A stretch of DNA of 64,000 nucleotides from Limnomonas spitsbergensis (taxonomy: Eukaryota; Chlorophyta; Chlorophyceae; Chlamydomonadales): assembly GCA_037349105.1 (NCBI GenBank), contig JAYJMM010000019.1:124001-188000 (forward strand), read 5' to 3'. Every line of letters starts with the position of its first letter. Position 1 is the stretch's first letter. The notes beneath the pieces are model-generated. The model did no database searches. It was given only the letters and a program-made list of their open reading frames with translations, and was not told where the DNA came from. A program made the position numbers and the translations under genes. Of the stretch, positions 54,401 through 59,831 are shown one piece after another.

Positions 54401-56780
54401 TGATGGCGTTAGGCCCACCGTAACCATACACCACATAAATAAACAGGATACCATACAGGTCTGCCCCTGCATTGTCCGTGGTACGGATCTTCTCATCCGT
54501 ACGCACCAGCTCAGCGCCCATGGCCACTAGCTGTTCAGCAATGTTCACTGTGATAACATGGCAGGAGCAAGCAGAGTCCATCAGTGCTTTCTGAGCCACT
54601 AGGACCTTGCCCTTCACCATGAGACCCACACACTGCTCCAGGTTGCTCCTGTCGTTTCGGAAGTACTGCAGTTTTGGCGCTGCTGGCACCACCCTGTTCT
54701 CTTGCTTGCCCCTACTGGCCTCACCACGCTGGTCGGTTCCCATGGGTAAGGTAGCGCAAGAGAGTGACGACAACCTCTCGTTCAGCTTGAACACCTGCAG
54801 GCGGATATCAATCATATCGTCAGCCAATCTGCTCAACACCAGCCTCTTTTCTCCCTTCCTGGAGGCAGGTTCCCTGAGGCTCTGCTCAGGTTCCTCCTCC
54901 CTGAAAGGTTCTGGCAAGAATGACTTAGGGCGGGCATTGTGGACTGCCTGTTTAAATTCCACAGGCTTGGGCATCAGCCCAACCTGCGTCATTAGAGCCA
55001 CCGACTCGCTGAGCATCTCAGCCATCGTCTGGTGCCATCCCTCAGGCTCAGCCTGCCCTGTTGGGCTGGTCAGGTGCGACACATGTGCCGCCTGTTGCGC
55101 CTGACCACCCTGGCCTGGCCCTGGCCTTGGATACGGCCTGTTGCCCTGGTTCCGATCATACGGCCTGCCAGCCGCCTGTCCTTGCGGCGGCCTGGGCGGT
55201 AGAGGGTACTCCTGCGGCGGCGGTCTGGCCTGCCCAGTTGTTATGTCTGTAGCTAGCGGCGCTGGCCTGCGTTCATCCCTGCGCTCATCTCTGCGTTCAT
55301 CCCTGGCCCTGGGTACTCTGCAGTCCCTGGCCAGGTGCGCTGTGCTACCACACTGGTAACACGCCTTGGGTACCCCCATAGCGCTCCCTGCGCTGTTGTT
55401 CTGCGCTGCGGGTTGGTCTGCCCAGGAAACTCCTCTGGGTTTACCCTCACTCCGCTGTGGCTGTGCTGCAACTGGGCCTGCGGGGATTACTGCCCCGTCT
55501 AGGCGAGCCCGCATCTCCCACTGTCCAGTCCGCTCTCTCCTTCCTTTGTTGTACTGCGCCTCGCCCTGGCCAAGTCCACTGCTGGCCACCTGCCTCAGGC
55601 TTGCTCCTCCTAGGTCCCCCATTTCTAGGGCGAACTTCTCCCACAGCACCACCTGCTGAGTCAGCACTGTGATCTGGTCTTCATCCGTCATACTCAGGTA
55701 CCCTGGCACTGTGACGACGAACTCGCTGAGCTTTGCTTTTGTAGCTGCTGGCAGCCCGTCATGAAACATGTGCGAGACTGAGTGTCGCCTGCCAAAGTGG
55801 TCCACTGCATCCCTCGAGATCTGCAGCAACTGCGCTGTTGACAGTACTCTGTGAGCAAACGCCTCCACAGTCTCCTCTGACTTAACTTCCGGATCAAGAG
55901 TGGTCTTCACTCCCAACCTGAGGTTGGAGATAGCTGTCCTCTCCTCTGAGGTTGGCTTCCCCACCTCCGCCTGCACCACCCTGATCCACAGGGTGAGCAG
56001 CGACGTCTCTTGGCACTGCTCCTTCACTGGGGCAGTCCACAGATCCCTGATCTTGTCCACCTCTCTGGCAGCCCTTTCTCCTGCGTGGGGCGCTGCCCTG
56101 ATGGCCAACATCAGCGGCCCTACACACGCAGGCTTGCTGTCCCACAGCTTGACCAGTGACTTCACCAGCATAGCCATAGCTGATGGCGATTGGCACGATC
56201 CTGTAATCTCCCCTGCTACCACCGCCAGTGCTGGCGGTTCATCTGACAGTGCCAGTCTGTTGTGTGAACCCCAGTAGCCACAAGCTTGGCAATACGTCCT
56301 GGCTGCAACCGCGCCCGGGTGCGACATGTCCAGCACCGGCACATTGCCTTGGATAGTGGGAATCTTGGCAAATTTGGCGACGCCTACCAACTGCGAGATC
56401 ATCTGCTGCTGCAGCTGCAGGTTGTTCCTTGCCTGCTCCCACTCGAGCCTTCTCATTTCCTGGTCACCTAACTCCCGCCTGGCCCCTGGCCCGCGCCTGT
56501 CTGCTCTAGCTGACCCTGAATCCTCTGATCCAGAGTGTGATCCAGATCCATCTCCGCCGCCCCCTGATGGGTTGCGATCCTGCTGGTATCCACTGTGTCT
56601 GATATCTGGCTCCTCCTGAGCATGGTTCTCTCCAGACGGTCGTCTGCCTGCCCTGCCTGCTGAGTCTCTGCTTCCTGCAGGTGGCGGCCACCCCGCCTCA
56701 CTTCTACTATGCTGCTCCACAGGTCTGGATCTCCAGGGCTGCGCTCCTTTGTCCGATTCTGCCTGCCCCCTGGGCGGTCC
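42456..56780 (-). CDS. Giant polyprotein: Gag, zinc knuckles, protease, RT-RNase H, cytosine methyltransferase, integrase, half PHD
   Basis: This frame is open from the TAG at 56781-56783 to TGA at 42456. It continues the frame of 56784-59123, so a separate start is not needed (the codon at 56720 is GTG, not ATG). Approximate positions counted from 56720: Gag capsid-like 100-400; CCHC knuckle 'CYQCGSTAHLARDC' 454; protease-like 'ALMDSACSCHVI' 712; further knuckles near 990 ('CTLCGAKGWHTAEC'), 1390 ('CFKCHQPGHFASAC') and 2930 ('CLICAQIGHQTKDC'); a Cys-rich zinc module 2842-2890; an unknown folded-looking region 1750-2150; a hydrophobic segment 'FQLLLVWLLLSACIPGA' near 3100; RT 3200-3500; RNase H 3580-3690; methyltransferase 3850-4170; integrase 4350-4610; half PHD finger and basic tail to 4754. 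At 4,754 codons it is several times a normal Ty3 polyprotein. Confidence 0.93.
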   Translation of the reverse strand, partial: GPPRGQAESDKGAQPWRSRPVEQHSRSEAGWPPPAGSRDSAGRAGRRPSGENHAQEEPDIRHSGYQQDRNPSGGGGDGSGSHSGSEDSGSARADRRGPGARRELGDQEMRRLEWEQARNNLQLQQQMISQLVGVAKFAKIPTIQGNVPVLDMSHPGAVAARTYCQACGYWGSHNRLALSDEPPALAVVAGEITGSCQSPSAMAMLVKSLVKLWDSKPACVGPLMLAIRAAPHAGERAAREVDKIRDLWTAPVKEQCQETSLLTLWIRVVQAEVGKPTSEERTAISNLRLGVKTTLDPEVKSEETVEAFAHRVLSTAQLLQISRDAVDHFGRRHSVSHMFHDGLPAATKAKLSEFVVTVPGYLSMTDEDQITVLTQQVVLWEKFALEMGDLGGASLRQVASSGLGQGEAQYNKGRRERTGQWEMRARLDGAVIPAGPVAAQPQRSEGKPRGVSWADQPAAQNNSAGSAMGVPKACYQCGSTAHLARDCRVPRARDERRDERRDERRPAPLATDITTGQARPPPQEYPLPPRPPQGQAAGRPYDRNQGNRPYPRPGPGQGGQAQQAAHVSHLTSPTGQAEPEGWHQTMAEMLSESVALMTQVGLMPKPVEFKQAVHNARPKSFLPEPFREEEPEQSLREPASRKGEKRLVLSRLADDMIDIRLQVFKLNERLSSLSCATLPMGTDQRGEASRGKQENRVVPAAPKLQYFRNDRSNLEQCVGLMVKGKVLVAQKALMDSACSCHVITVNIAEQLVAMGAELVRTDEKIRTTDNAGADLYGILFIYVVYGYGGPNAIMEPTVVRVVKTPPDAYEHLVGNPEFLKYDGVLEAAGRLTLRPREGAQGARGSRDLTLPLELASPVGGYQAAAVAWAGIQCGFAERGGWPEASIEDEHEPLLQHAMAHRAGAAMKASANYEEPHEASLQNSKPQQARGAQRLHREVPSGPATAPPQERRERRQAEEPQSRAELQAEAAAEMAENIRRAHAAATMPVVRKEFLRRNNPPSEENPCTLCGAKGWHTAECCDNRVLDLSKSGLRAEAPKSMQQEVCRGRPAPGTRKADKVVAPEVEVAEQGAAAQGDKADPSQGQSGSQDEEEEEDSEREAEPQGALRSRASKELDRLRAQQRLAQKALKDMEVQLYQQSAAFVQYLRLQMARWDDIKSVDSVMTEVQKEYVLRAGQLPGLYQAIGDLQAGRPQNRVQVDPELAASIQEAFVPASPWDSDLEGEVEPPSTAAPAEAQQRNPGLNNSGGANRAQMASPDARRERRGTEAAAEAEDKAPRERSRSAQRGQVREHQAVAPTPGVKSQLTEHNTGDSSPADVQAKGRWRKSPSEGDSDRRIHARKESPGPEQRGSMPRGRSLERGSGSLARSFKKGDQEQDRRRAADQSPPGRATVGQGRIAKPAHLGPRDGGVCFKCHQPGHFASACPDWRSVMAGSSGRLDKPRVPAGPERGVRADGPGHSLEGPEDRLRRAYEAEQRTSFEEWKAQKAAASQSRLPGPPGRQGAVMQEAPRWEGPARHTCLVSIHGGVVQTAGTAQVQSNQVAEVPGDTQWMLEGQVPLQKHHWKVVIESLAMNHYGTMPAGSARSIHHAGWVLRDLQSRGCPAPCEDWPNMLQRFLIKEQSDHYAMNAANRGAQAEMHQYNDEEGEASPSEDGSASSDRGSDSRVDTPMPDQGSVLPCPGTPEVPLHIGSAANEAAARAQGSVSRTGRHQEAQEAAARSSGGAEPVRNHCCTTSRYNPGGWGEAASNPPSRGVSDRRSAGRDEDTAYDQDGEDHRNQTSDREHVQPRPLPPGQPEGRSFVQWYRLGDELPGSAATEAMLTVPEDAQDGICRIQNHRLLPSREVVCVNRQAAMQAVARLVFPWDAVTAVLLIVALKGYIKPSTVMAELMQREWRHPVWLQCVDRAVRLVCQEGTTAVSAADMARWEVPDSVRTDGVWQGAQLGFMSAPWAQHCAHSLLGHPSLRECAFYVPVQAVAAGTYGRSSEAAEGTYDDAGLCHGGKPRRIEDIIEAAILIPRVVAGQAVPWGLAPGDARAAIPVQRTVSYYYEEVQEEEIPVSEAWIHMHASRNDMPVFFFARSEGNVAIVRCANVEEAEFHAHEYARGKDPAVWAIMMMVLQRTMLPGQMSAAMQEVWSVGAQWAPAEFECPTWPYGARPASDSGSMWEGEFELARSPFALERLEDCVQQWVRKERKAWQEDRASSVTPHWQANAVTVQLWKQAHPAGVRTLHPLFRGVGSGTYEEELMELRDQPALGQWRIGRWGARRWDPNPDSSEGSQESSEQPGPCVPFQAAFVTTLGATASEWVWLAIDQELAAPSAETRDRAESRTPSGSCGGTSVPKDNSERRLIAGHPATRNQGFSKGEDPGQWGTSLPGGEKEDPLEGLPPLVADSESDEEYGASSPQLPVGVISIGWPVARSADMPGESASAYPGPECPEQSFEESMEQLQQRWMSNGSWERAAIEETRRNREWEVELGEHLPALRKNRRHAAVLPMAASLVTAEARPDSNRSRDRQMNEPVQPVARDPWGDPASYSTQRWKSALGNCLERLDQQRREEMGLYETGQELVNSSAAVAWSSMWFKIRALPGQSPDPRMWQYNQALEDLERELGVSMIALIDEVSPAVTAHWQTCLEERSDGDSSAGEGLDDARAQSDSQLEGLRIARHILQYQLRKAEGTAVEPEEDDTGTIAIHLSMMTGLLEGAGLLEVGLQAAIRQLQTGLARRLRQLRGAAKWASGRGPEQAALVYADDIYLNLRVVRCQLAEWVSTREGQGVLWRPSNTPGLMCIQGAETDSASSGDEQGDRDAQAAAGGMGRVGPASSQTPVRHPPRPEIRGRGAARGACSLTSGITVSRELPGRIVADMPQRCLGCMVSLEEGTGRKCCKCGGTACGACAGTRSIGGTRRGVWACHKCSDLAHPAGGRGSATGEPGLRSSRHGHDYHACPDPGERAGMCLICAQIGHQTKDCPYGDAPLEAIRRRQLPADRADRIEQGQQAKRYRGFQSEARPVGADAAWTETAELQGKKSKKAMRRARKAQGKAADRDRGSRPGRDCPCQPGRISRVELEITWATEQLRPGPHAEPLLAQPAGQQPPAGRQPPACRGLLTCTAFKGMLTGAFQLLLVWLLLSACIPGARATEQGVRGGGFTASQGAFVSSQEAAAKLTSGWLRPPAVISLGDASGAGGAYSQQEDWQRNSSTEGEAPAAVDDPQAAEMIDMFQPGGVVEPPSEYVKTEEGWPLGKHPDFTEEQQASLEQSLRDRQGAFAYSMEDLPGYCGTQGEFTLALEDEVSSCFQKSRDMPPPKAAIFKEKCQPMIQAGIIVKVPQGGPIKFAANSVVAAKKSAETGEWTDHRIAHDMRRLNLRTAKQEFAIPRMETIFQNLGTAKIFSKVDLRSGFMQIPIKAEDQPKTAFWMGPELWMYTKLNFGLRNGPPFFQRMMEEEIARAGLSSFCVAFIDDLLVYSDTPAEHIKHVELMLDMLHNVGLRAHPDKSLFGCATVEYLGHNVSARGLTPHAAKIAAVMALPEPATVKNIQEVMGFLNFYRCYIPDFSKKAACINALLVKGVPFVWGPEQSQAFQLIKTEMCEGGRVLRRPDYSGTGPDGKGPPRPFLLYTDFSKQGIGAVLGQCDDSGREYMVACTSRSLNKSEKNYSSFQGEMLAAVYAARTYRHMLFGCKVHLITDHEPLTYLMDNQTLVGQHARWALMLQELDITIVHRSGACHQNADIPSRSPLPSSADRTGARLDAVASEPAVRGEESGRQVAMLTGMNRVNQWHADQLVRMAQEGRRGVKLLRAAEAACATSVVGQEISSAATEDDEQAQPVSTAEQAFSGRDRARTMISDVLSDLPRVVPPHAHAGVDTACLPVQAVRTMEKEGVVLFEPFGGMCSGLEMVLKAGIPVVRYLYADISEEVREIAGGRLVQLHKRFPQLLPVKAFEDVFRALPQDVYAITAEHLRGAGAQDGRQWFMVAGWECQDLSSAGKGRGLAGERSKSFFPLFKLLGTLQVLQLSRPPAYLIENVAMQLNQRSTKASVDGFNEVCRVLGTPALFDAAQVGSYAHRTRNYWGNIAPSEDIEFVICASARPHEGVVDDILDKGSRAQVVACPDNGGYRINVTGQPRRVLPCLMATPASYSFRNGQNGMVYRPMGDLQEPNANERERAMGYAVGSTLPRPDFPEAARRAALGRCLDSWALSAWFNVALECAKILPGELVRRARLPGQDRDPALGATLMSSHYALATAGNACSGSGEVAATYRQCLGESAAADWADAAQEPGGNTPVAKADAGSVESPDGGGECDPPGFGAGTPAKVDVWSDAPVLRFLREKIHAPGTELGEHARVQRRAAPFLWESERGGVLIRLMPDGRRCVVPRPEDRLAVIQEAHAGTGHFGSHRTAFMVMQQHWWRGLRAAVRKVVQECGVCDRARASTFNHIQPDLHPLPIEGLFFRWGVDLCGPFTTTPRGNRFVMVCVEHYSKWVELIPIPSKASDVTALAFFQNVVARFGGCAEVVTDQGTEFQGEFQDMLLDCFIDHRTTSANHPQADGLSERAVQTLKTGLRKCCQEGSSDESWDKMVPWVALGFRCSPQQATRMAPYEVLFGQRPTFPSRVGADLWSTAKVATAEEAADLLLARVARIKEALPVAGWHMDCLVPALDEVPEGDWLCPRCQPGDKVAGPAEIAGPAAEPERSTAVHGRPSPAARAAARAAPDADIMDRPEVEVMATNPATRQMERGIARPMANGLYDISYTTGRGEANVTPRAVARRAKVAKEAAKEEEESALEGCTDT
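42885..43690 (-). other. Ty3-type DDE integrase domain
   Basis: The zinc region HHCC is 'HAGTGHFGSH' to 'ECGVC'. The core has 'WGVDLCGPFTTTPRGNRF' (Asp), 'VTDQGTEFQGEF' (Asp) and 'NHPQADGLSERAVQTLK' (Glu), all intact. The normal basic linker is missing: the frame jumps from 'RIKEALPVAG' to 'WHMDCLVPALDEVPEGDW', the second half of a PHD finger. Confidence 0.95.
44180..45173 (-). other. C5-cytosine DNA methyltransferase domain inside the polyprotein
   Basis: Motifs in order: I 'VVLFEPFGGMCSGLEMVL' (S-adenosylmethionine binding), IV 'GWECQDLSSAGKGRGL' (catalytic Cys, with Glu in place of the usual Pro), VI 'AYLIENVAMQL' (ENV), VIII 'AQVGSYAHRTRNYWGN' and a C-terminal 'ERERAMGYAVGSTLP' to 'ALGRCLDSWALSAWF' resembling motifs IX-X. 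The domain spans about 320 residues and sits between RNase H and integrase in an unbroken frame. It would transfer methyl groups to cytosine in DNA, possibly to the element's own cDNA or to its target. The Pro-to-Glu change beside the catalytic Cys also occurs in the decayed copy, so it is a lineage trait. Confidence 0.85.
45620..47120 (-). other. Ty3-type reverse transcriptase and RNase H domains
   Basis: The RT shows 'FSKVDLRSGFMQIP' (first catalytic Asp), 'FGLRNGPPFFQRMM' and 'FCVAFIDDLLVYSD' (catalytic Asp pair in FIDD), followed by 'LGHNVSARGLTPHAAKI' and 'VMGFLNFYRCYIPDFS'. RNase H follows with 'FLLYTDFSKQGIGAVLG' (Asp), 'GEMLAAVYAARTYRHML' (Glu) and 'HLITDHEPLTYL' (Asp). All catalytic acidic residues are present, so both enzymes look functional. 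Strength and order of motifs assign the element to Ty3/gypsy rather than DIRS or Copia. Confidence 0.95.
54540..54600 (-). other. Aspartic-protease-like active site in the polyprotein
   Basis: The segment 'ALMDSACSCHVITVNIAEQL' has the position and surroundings of a retropepsin active site (D-S/T-G-A/C), but the glycine is Ala. It lies after the Gag zinc knuckle, as expected. Activity is uncertain. Confidence 0.55.
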
Positions 56781-57060
56781 CTAGTTTTGCCAACTTTGCT
56801 GCGCTGATCCGTTGTTTCCAGCCTGCCCCCTGGGCGGCTCCTGGCCCTGCCAGTTTTGCTGCGCTGATTCACTGTTTCCAGCCTGCCCCCTGGGCAGCTC
56901 CTGGCCCTGCCAGTTTTGCTGCGCTGATTCGCTGTTCCCAGCCTGCCCCCTGGGCGGCTCCTGGCCCTGCCAGTTTTGCTGCGCTGATTCGCTGTTTCCA
57001 GCCTGCCCCTTGGGCGGCTCCTGGCCCTGCCAGTTTCGCTGATCCGTGCCGTCTGCCTGC
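56757..57060 (-). repeat. 60-bp coding tandem repeat in the polyprotein (20-aa units)
   Basis: Five to six units encode SAQQNWQGQEPPRGQAGNSE with small changes. The last unit carries the in-frame TAG. Weaker related units extend to about 57200. Confidence 0.9.
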
Positions 57061-59123
57061 CCCCTGGGCGGCCCTCGGTTCTGCCGGTCATGTTGCTCTC
57101 TGCTGCCTGCCTGCTCCCTGGGCAGCTCCTGGCTGTATCCACCTGGCTGTTCTGTACTGCCTGCCTGCCCCCTGGGCGGCGCCTGGTACTGCCTGCCTGG
57201 CTGTGTTCCACCAGTATAGTCTCTGGCGTAGGAGTCTGAACGCGTCTCCTCCCTGGCCTCCTGCCTTCTGGGTCCGCTGCTCCTGGTGCTGCCTGCAGGT
57301 TCAACTTCCTGCAGGGTCCTCCTTGCTGGTCCCACTTGTCTGTTCCTCAAGAACTCCTCGATGTGGTCCACTTGCACCTCTTGGCAAATATTCTCCTTGC
57401 CCTCCACTATGCGCAACAGCGCATATGACTCCTGTCTGCTGGCTCTGCGCGTGTCTACGCCTTGCTCTGCCATCCTGGCGAGCGATCGGCTAGTCAGCTC
57501 TGCCCTTTCACTGGCAGCTGGGCTGCTGGCCCTGGGTGCTTCCCCGCCTCTCGGCCGCCCCCTGAGGCTCGGCTCACTGCTGATCTCAAAAACTTCTGAT
57601 CTGGGTATCGGCGTTGGCGCGGCCCTTGCCTGCTGCTGCCACCTTTGGACCTCTCTGAGTTCCTCAGGCCGCTGCGCCACTGTTTCAAATCCTTCCCAAT
57701 CTTGATTCTCCTCGTCCTCAGGCTCAGATCCAGGTTCCTCCTGATCTCCTGTCACGCCGTTACACCATTCGTCTGCGAAGGTCTTAACAGCCAGGGCCGC
57801 TTCGTGCTCCGCCCCTCCCTTGGACACCTGTCCAAGGGCGGCTAACAACGTCGCCCTGTCCTGGCCTGTATGGGGGATACCCATCATGGCCTTTGTCGCC
57901 CACTCCCTCAGGTGATGGGCCTTGAACTCCTCAATTGCTGTGACCTGGTCACTGAAATGAGCAAACGTCCTGGAGCAAATCTGCTTCCACAGGTGCGTTG
58001 CCCACAGCAAGATTCTTGCCCAGCCAAACGGCTGCGGCTGTTCCTCTATTGCCTCTTCCACCTTCACCACAGTCCTGGCTCTGGATCTCTCTGGATCTCC
58101 TGAGCTTTCCTCCTGTGCCCAAGCTGGGTTGTGGAAGAATCCATACAGGCTGTCCTTCTTGCTGGTGCCTGTCCGGAACCTGCTGTCCGCTTCTGCCTTG
58201 GATCGCTGCGCCGGTTTACCCACACTGGGTGGAAACCTGGACAGTGGTGTCCCGTAGGCCGTGGAACCTGCTCCTCTTCTAAACAGCATTCTGCGCTGTC
58301 GCAGCTGCTGCACAGGCCTCATCCCTGCCTTGGATCGCTGCACCCTTTCCTCCTGGGCTGGATCTGACATCTCCTCCTCGGATATCAAGTCAGCCCAAGG
58401 CTTTCCCACCGGCACCGCTGAATTTTTAAATGCTGCCAGCGGCTCTGCATTGTCCTGCCAAGCCTGCCTGGCCACCGCTGGCTGGGCACCTGCCCCCTCG
58501 CGCTTGACCACTGCAGGCACTTGCCTGCTTCCCATGTCCTTTCCACCTGGCTGTAATTTGTCATGGCCTGCTAGCCCCTCTGGGTTTGCAGCGCTCTCTG
58601 AACTGTGTTCTGGCTGGCAGGGTTCTACCAATACTCGCTGCGCAACCCTCGCCCCCTTGGACGGAATCCGTTGCGGCGCGGCATCTGGTTCGCTGGTTCG
58701 CTGGTTCGCTGGTTCGCTGTCACGTCGTATGCTGCTGCTCTGGGACACCTCAGCCACCTGATCCAAGATCAGATCCGGGGTTCCCGCCTGCGTCGGACCC
58801 TGCTCAAATTCCAGGCTGCTCCTGGAATCCGCAGGCAGTGGGCCTCCTCGCCCAATGCCTGTCCTTATTACACACACAGCGCCACCGTCCAGCATTCCTG
58901 CCGCTCCGGGCAGGAAGTGGTCAGGTCCTGTCACCTTGCAGGCCCGTGCGGCCGGATCCACTGGCCTTGCCAGTTTCTCCGCCATCCGCAGGGCTTCCTC
59001 TGCAATCAGCGAATCAGCCACCTCTATCGAGTCTGCACCTGGCTCCAGCCCCCGTACTCGCCCGCTGCGGCGCTGGACGTCGGGGTGCTGGTGCCTATCA
59101 GGATGCAGGTTTATCTCTGCCAT
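56781..59123 (-). CDS. N-terminal part of the retroelement polyprotein (~780 aa), ending at an in-frame TAG
   Basis: The first ATG is 59121-59123 (MAEINLHPDRHQ). The product is charged and rich in Gln, Arg and Glu. It has a possible helical region 'FGWARILLWATHLWKQ' to 'KTFADEWCNGV' (residues about 345-460), then a Gln/Gly/Pro-rich low-complexity tail ending in 20-residue repeats. The TAG at 56781-56783 falls inside the last repeat, where other copies have CAG-containing sequence (Q-G-Q-E), and the same frame continues for 4,765 more sense codons. The stop may be a mutation of this copy or a programmed readthrough site (context TAG-G). No known domain is recognised; it precedes the Gag capsid-like region. 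Confidence 0.8.
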   Translation of the reverse strand: MAEINLHPDRHQHPDVQRRSGRVRGLEPGADSIEVADSLIAEEALRMAEKLARPVDPAARACKVTGPDHFLPGAAGMLDGGAVCVIRTGIGRGGPLPADSRSSLEFEQGPTQAGTPDLILDQVAEVSQSSSIRRDSEPANQRTSEPDAAPQRIPSKGARVAQRVLVEPCQPEHSSESAANPEGLAGHDKLQPGGKDMGSRQVPAVVKREGAGAQPAVARQAWQDNAEPLAAFKNSAVPVGKPWADLISEEEMSDPAQEERVQRSKAGMRPVQQLRQRRMLFRRGAGSTAYGTPLSRFPPSVGKPAQRSKAEADSRFRTGTSKKDSLYGFFHNPAWAQEESSGDPERSRARTVVKVEEAIEEQPQPFGWARILLWATHLWKQICSRTFAHFSDQVTAIEEFKAHHLREWATKAMMGIPHTGQDRATLLAALGQVSKGGAEHEAALAVKTFADEWCNGVTGDQEEPGSEPEDEENQDWEGFETVAQRPEELREVQRWQQQARAAPTPIPRSEVFEISSEPSLRGRPRGGEAPRASSPAASERAELTSRSLARMAEQGVDTRRASRQESYALLRIVEGKENICQEVQVDHIEEFLRNRQVGPARRTLQEVEPAGSTRSSGPRRQEAREETRSDSYARDYTGGTQPGRQYQAPPRGQAGSTEQPGGYSQELPREQAGSREQHDRQNRGPPRGQADGTDQRNWQGQEPPKGQAGNSESAQQNWQGQEPPRGQAGNSESAQQNWQGQELPRGQAGNSESAQQNWQGQEPPRGQAGNNGSAQQSWQN

Positions 59124-59802
59124 TCCTACAGGCAATTTATACGATCCACACGATCCTGCAATGTGCTGGCAACACCAAAACAGGATCTGCTAACGCTCAG
59201 GCTTCTGCCTCTTGCACCTACTGCAGCCTGGTGAGGACTTGCCAGTCAGGTCAAGTTGACAGGTACAGCAAAAAACAGGACAGGTCTCTCCCTTCCTGCT
59301 TTTTCTTGCTAATAATCAGAATCTGGCGGGATCCTCCGTCGCCTTCAGCACTTCCCACCTCTTTCTGGCTGGGTGGCTTCTAGAAGTCGCACGCCCTGCG
59401 TGGATGGGGCTTCTTGCTTGGTACCCGCTCTGCTCTGCGGTCCTGCGGGGATGCTTTGGCCCACCAAGAAAATTTTAACCTTGGATCTTCTATCCACAAG
59501 TTAACTTCTGTCAATGATGACAGATTGGATCCACCTGATCACAATCTTCAATCACACAGGTAAAATTGCTGGGTGTATAAATCCACAGCCAATTCTTCAA
59601 GCCTCTCCTGGACCCAGCACTGTGTTGCCACACACAGTGATTCACAGGGCTTAACTTGGCAATCTCGCTCTGGAGATTACCTCAGCCAAATTGCAGTTCA
59701 AGCGCCAAATTCCAGGCTGTTTGCTGACAAGCAAAATTCAAATTTTTCGCAGCACAAATACCTTCTGCAGGAACTGGCAAATCAGGCTGATCAGGCTCAA
59801 TC
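59124..59802 (-). other. Untranslated leader of the retroelement
   Basis: About 680 nt between the candidate primer site and the first ATG. No conserved domain or long frame; it presumably holds packaging and translation signals, none of which I can identify. Confidence 0.6.
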
Positions 59803-59826
59803 TACTTCGTCCCTTTCAAAAGGACA
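59803..59826 (-). promoter_or_regulatory. Candidate self-priming primer-binding site
   Basis: These 24 bases, five bases inside the end of the 5' B' repeat, are the exact reverse complement of 60234-60257 within the same repeat (and of 41199-41222). Retroelement primer sites lie in this position. No match to a tRNA 3' end (usual TGG start) is seen. Complementarity to the repeat suggests that the transcript's own 5' region folds back as primer, as in self-priming Tf1/sushi elements. Confidence 0.6.
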
Positions 59827-59831
59827 CGCGT

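Noticed and set aside
56718..56720. Separate start codon for the giant polyprotein at 56720
   Set aside because: The codon is GTG, and the frame continues unbroken upstream to the TAG at 56781, so no separate eukaryotic start is supported.
56781..56783. TAG as a reassigned Gln codon (as in some ulvophyte algae)
   Set aside because: No other TAG or TAA interrupts the long frame, as would be expected under reassignment, and other evidence points to a standard-code chlorophyte.
42456..59123. Tyrosine recombinase expected from the split-repeat layout
   Set aside because: I looked through the frame for the typical R...HxxR...Y pattern in a plausible context and found none; the integrase is clearly DDE-type. 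A profile search would be decisive.
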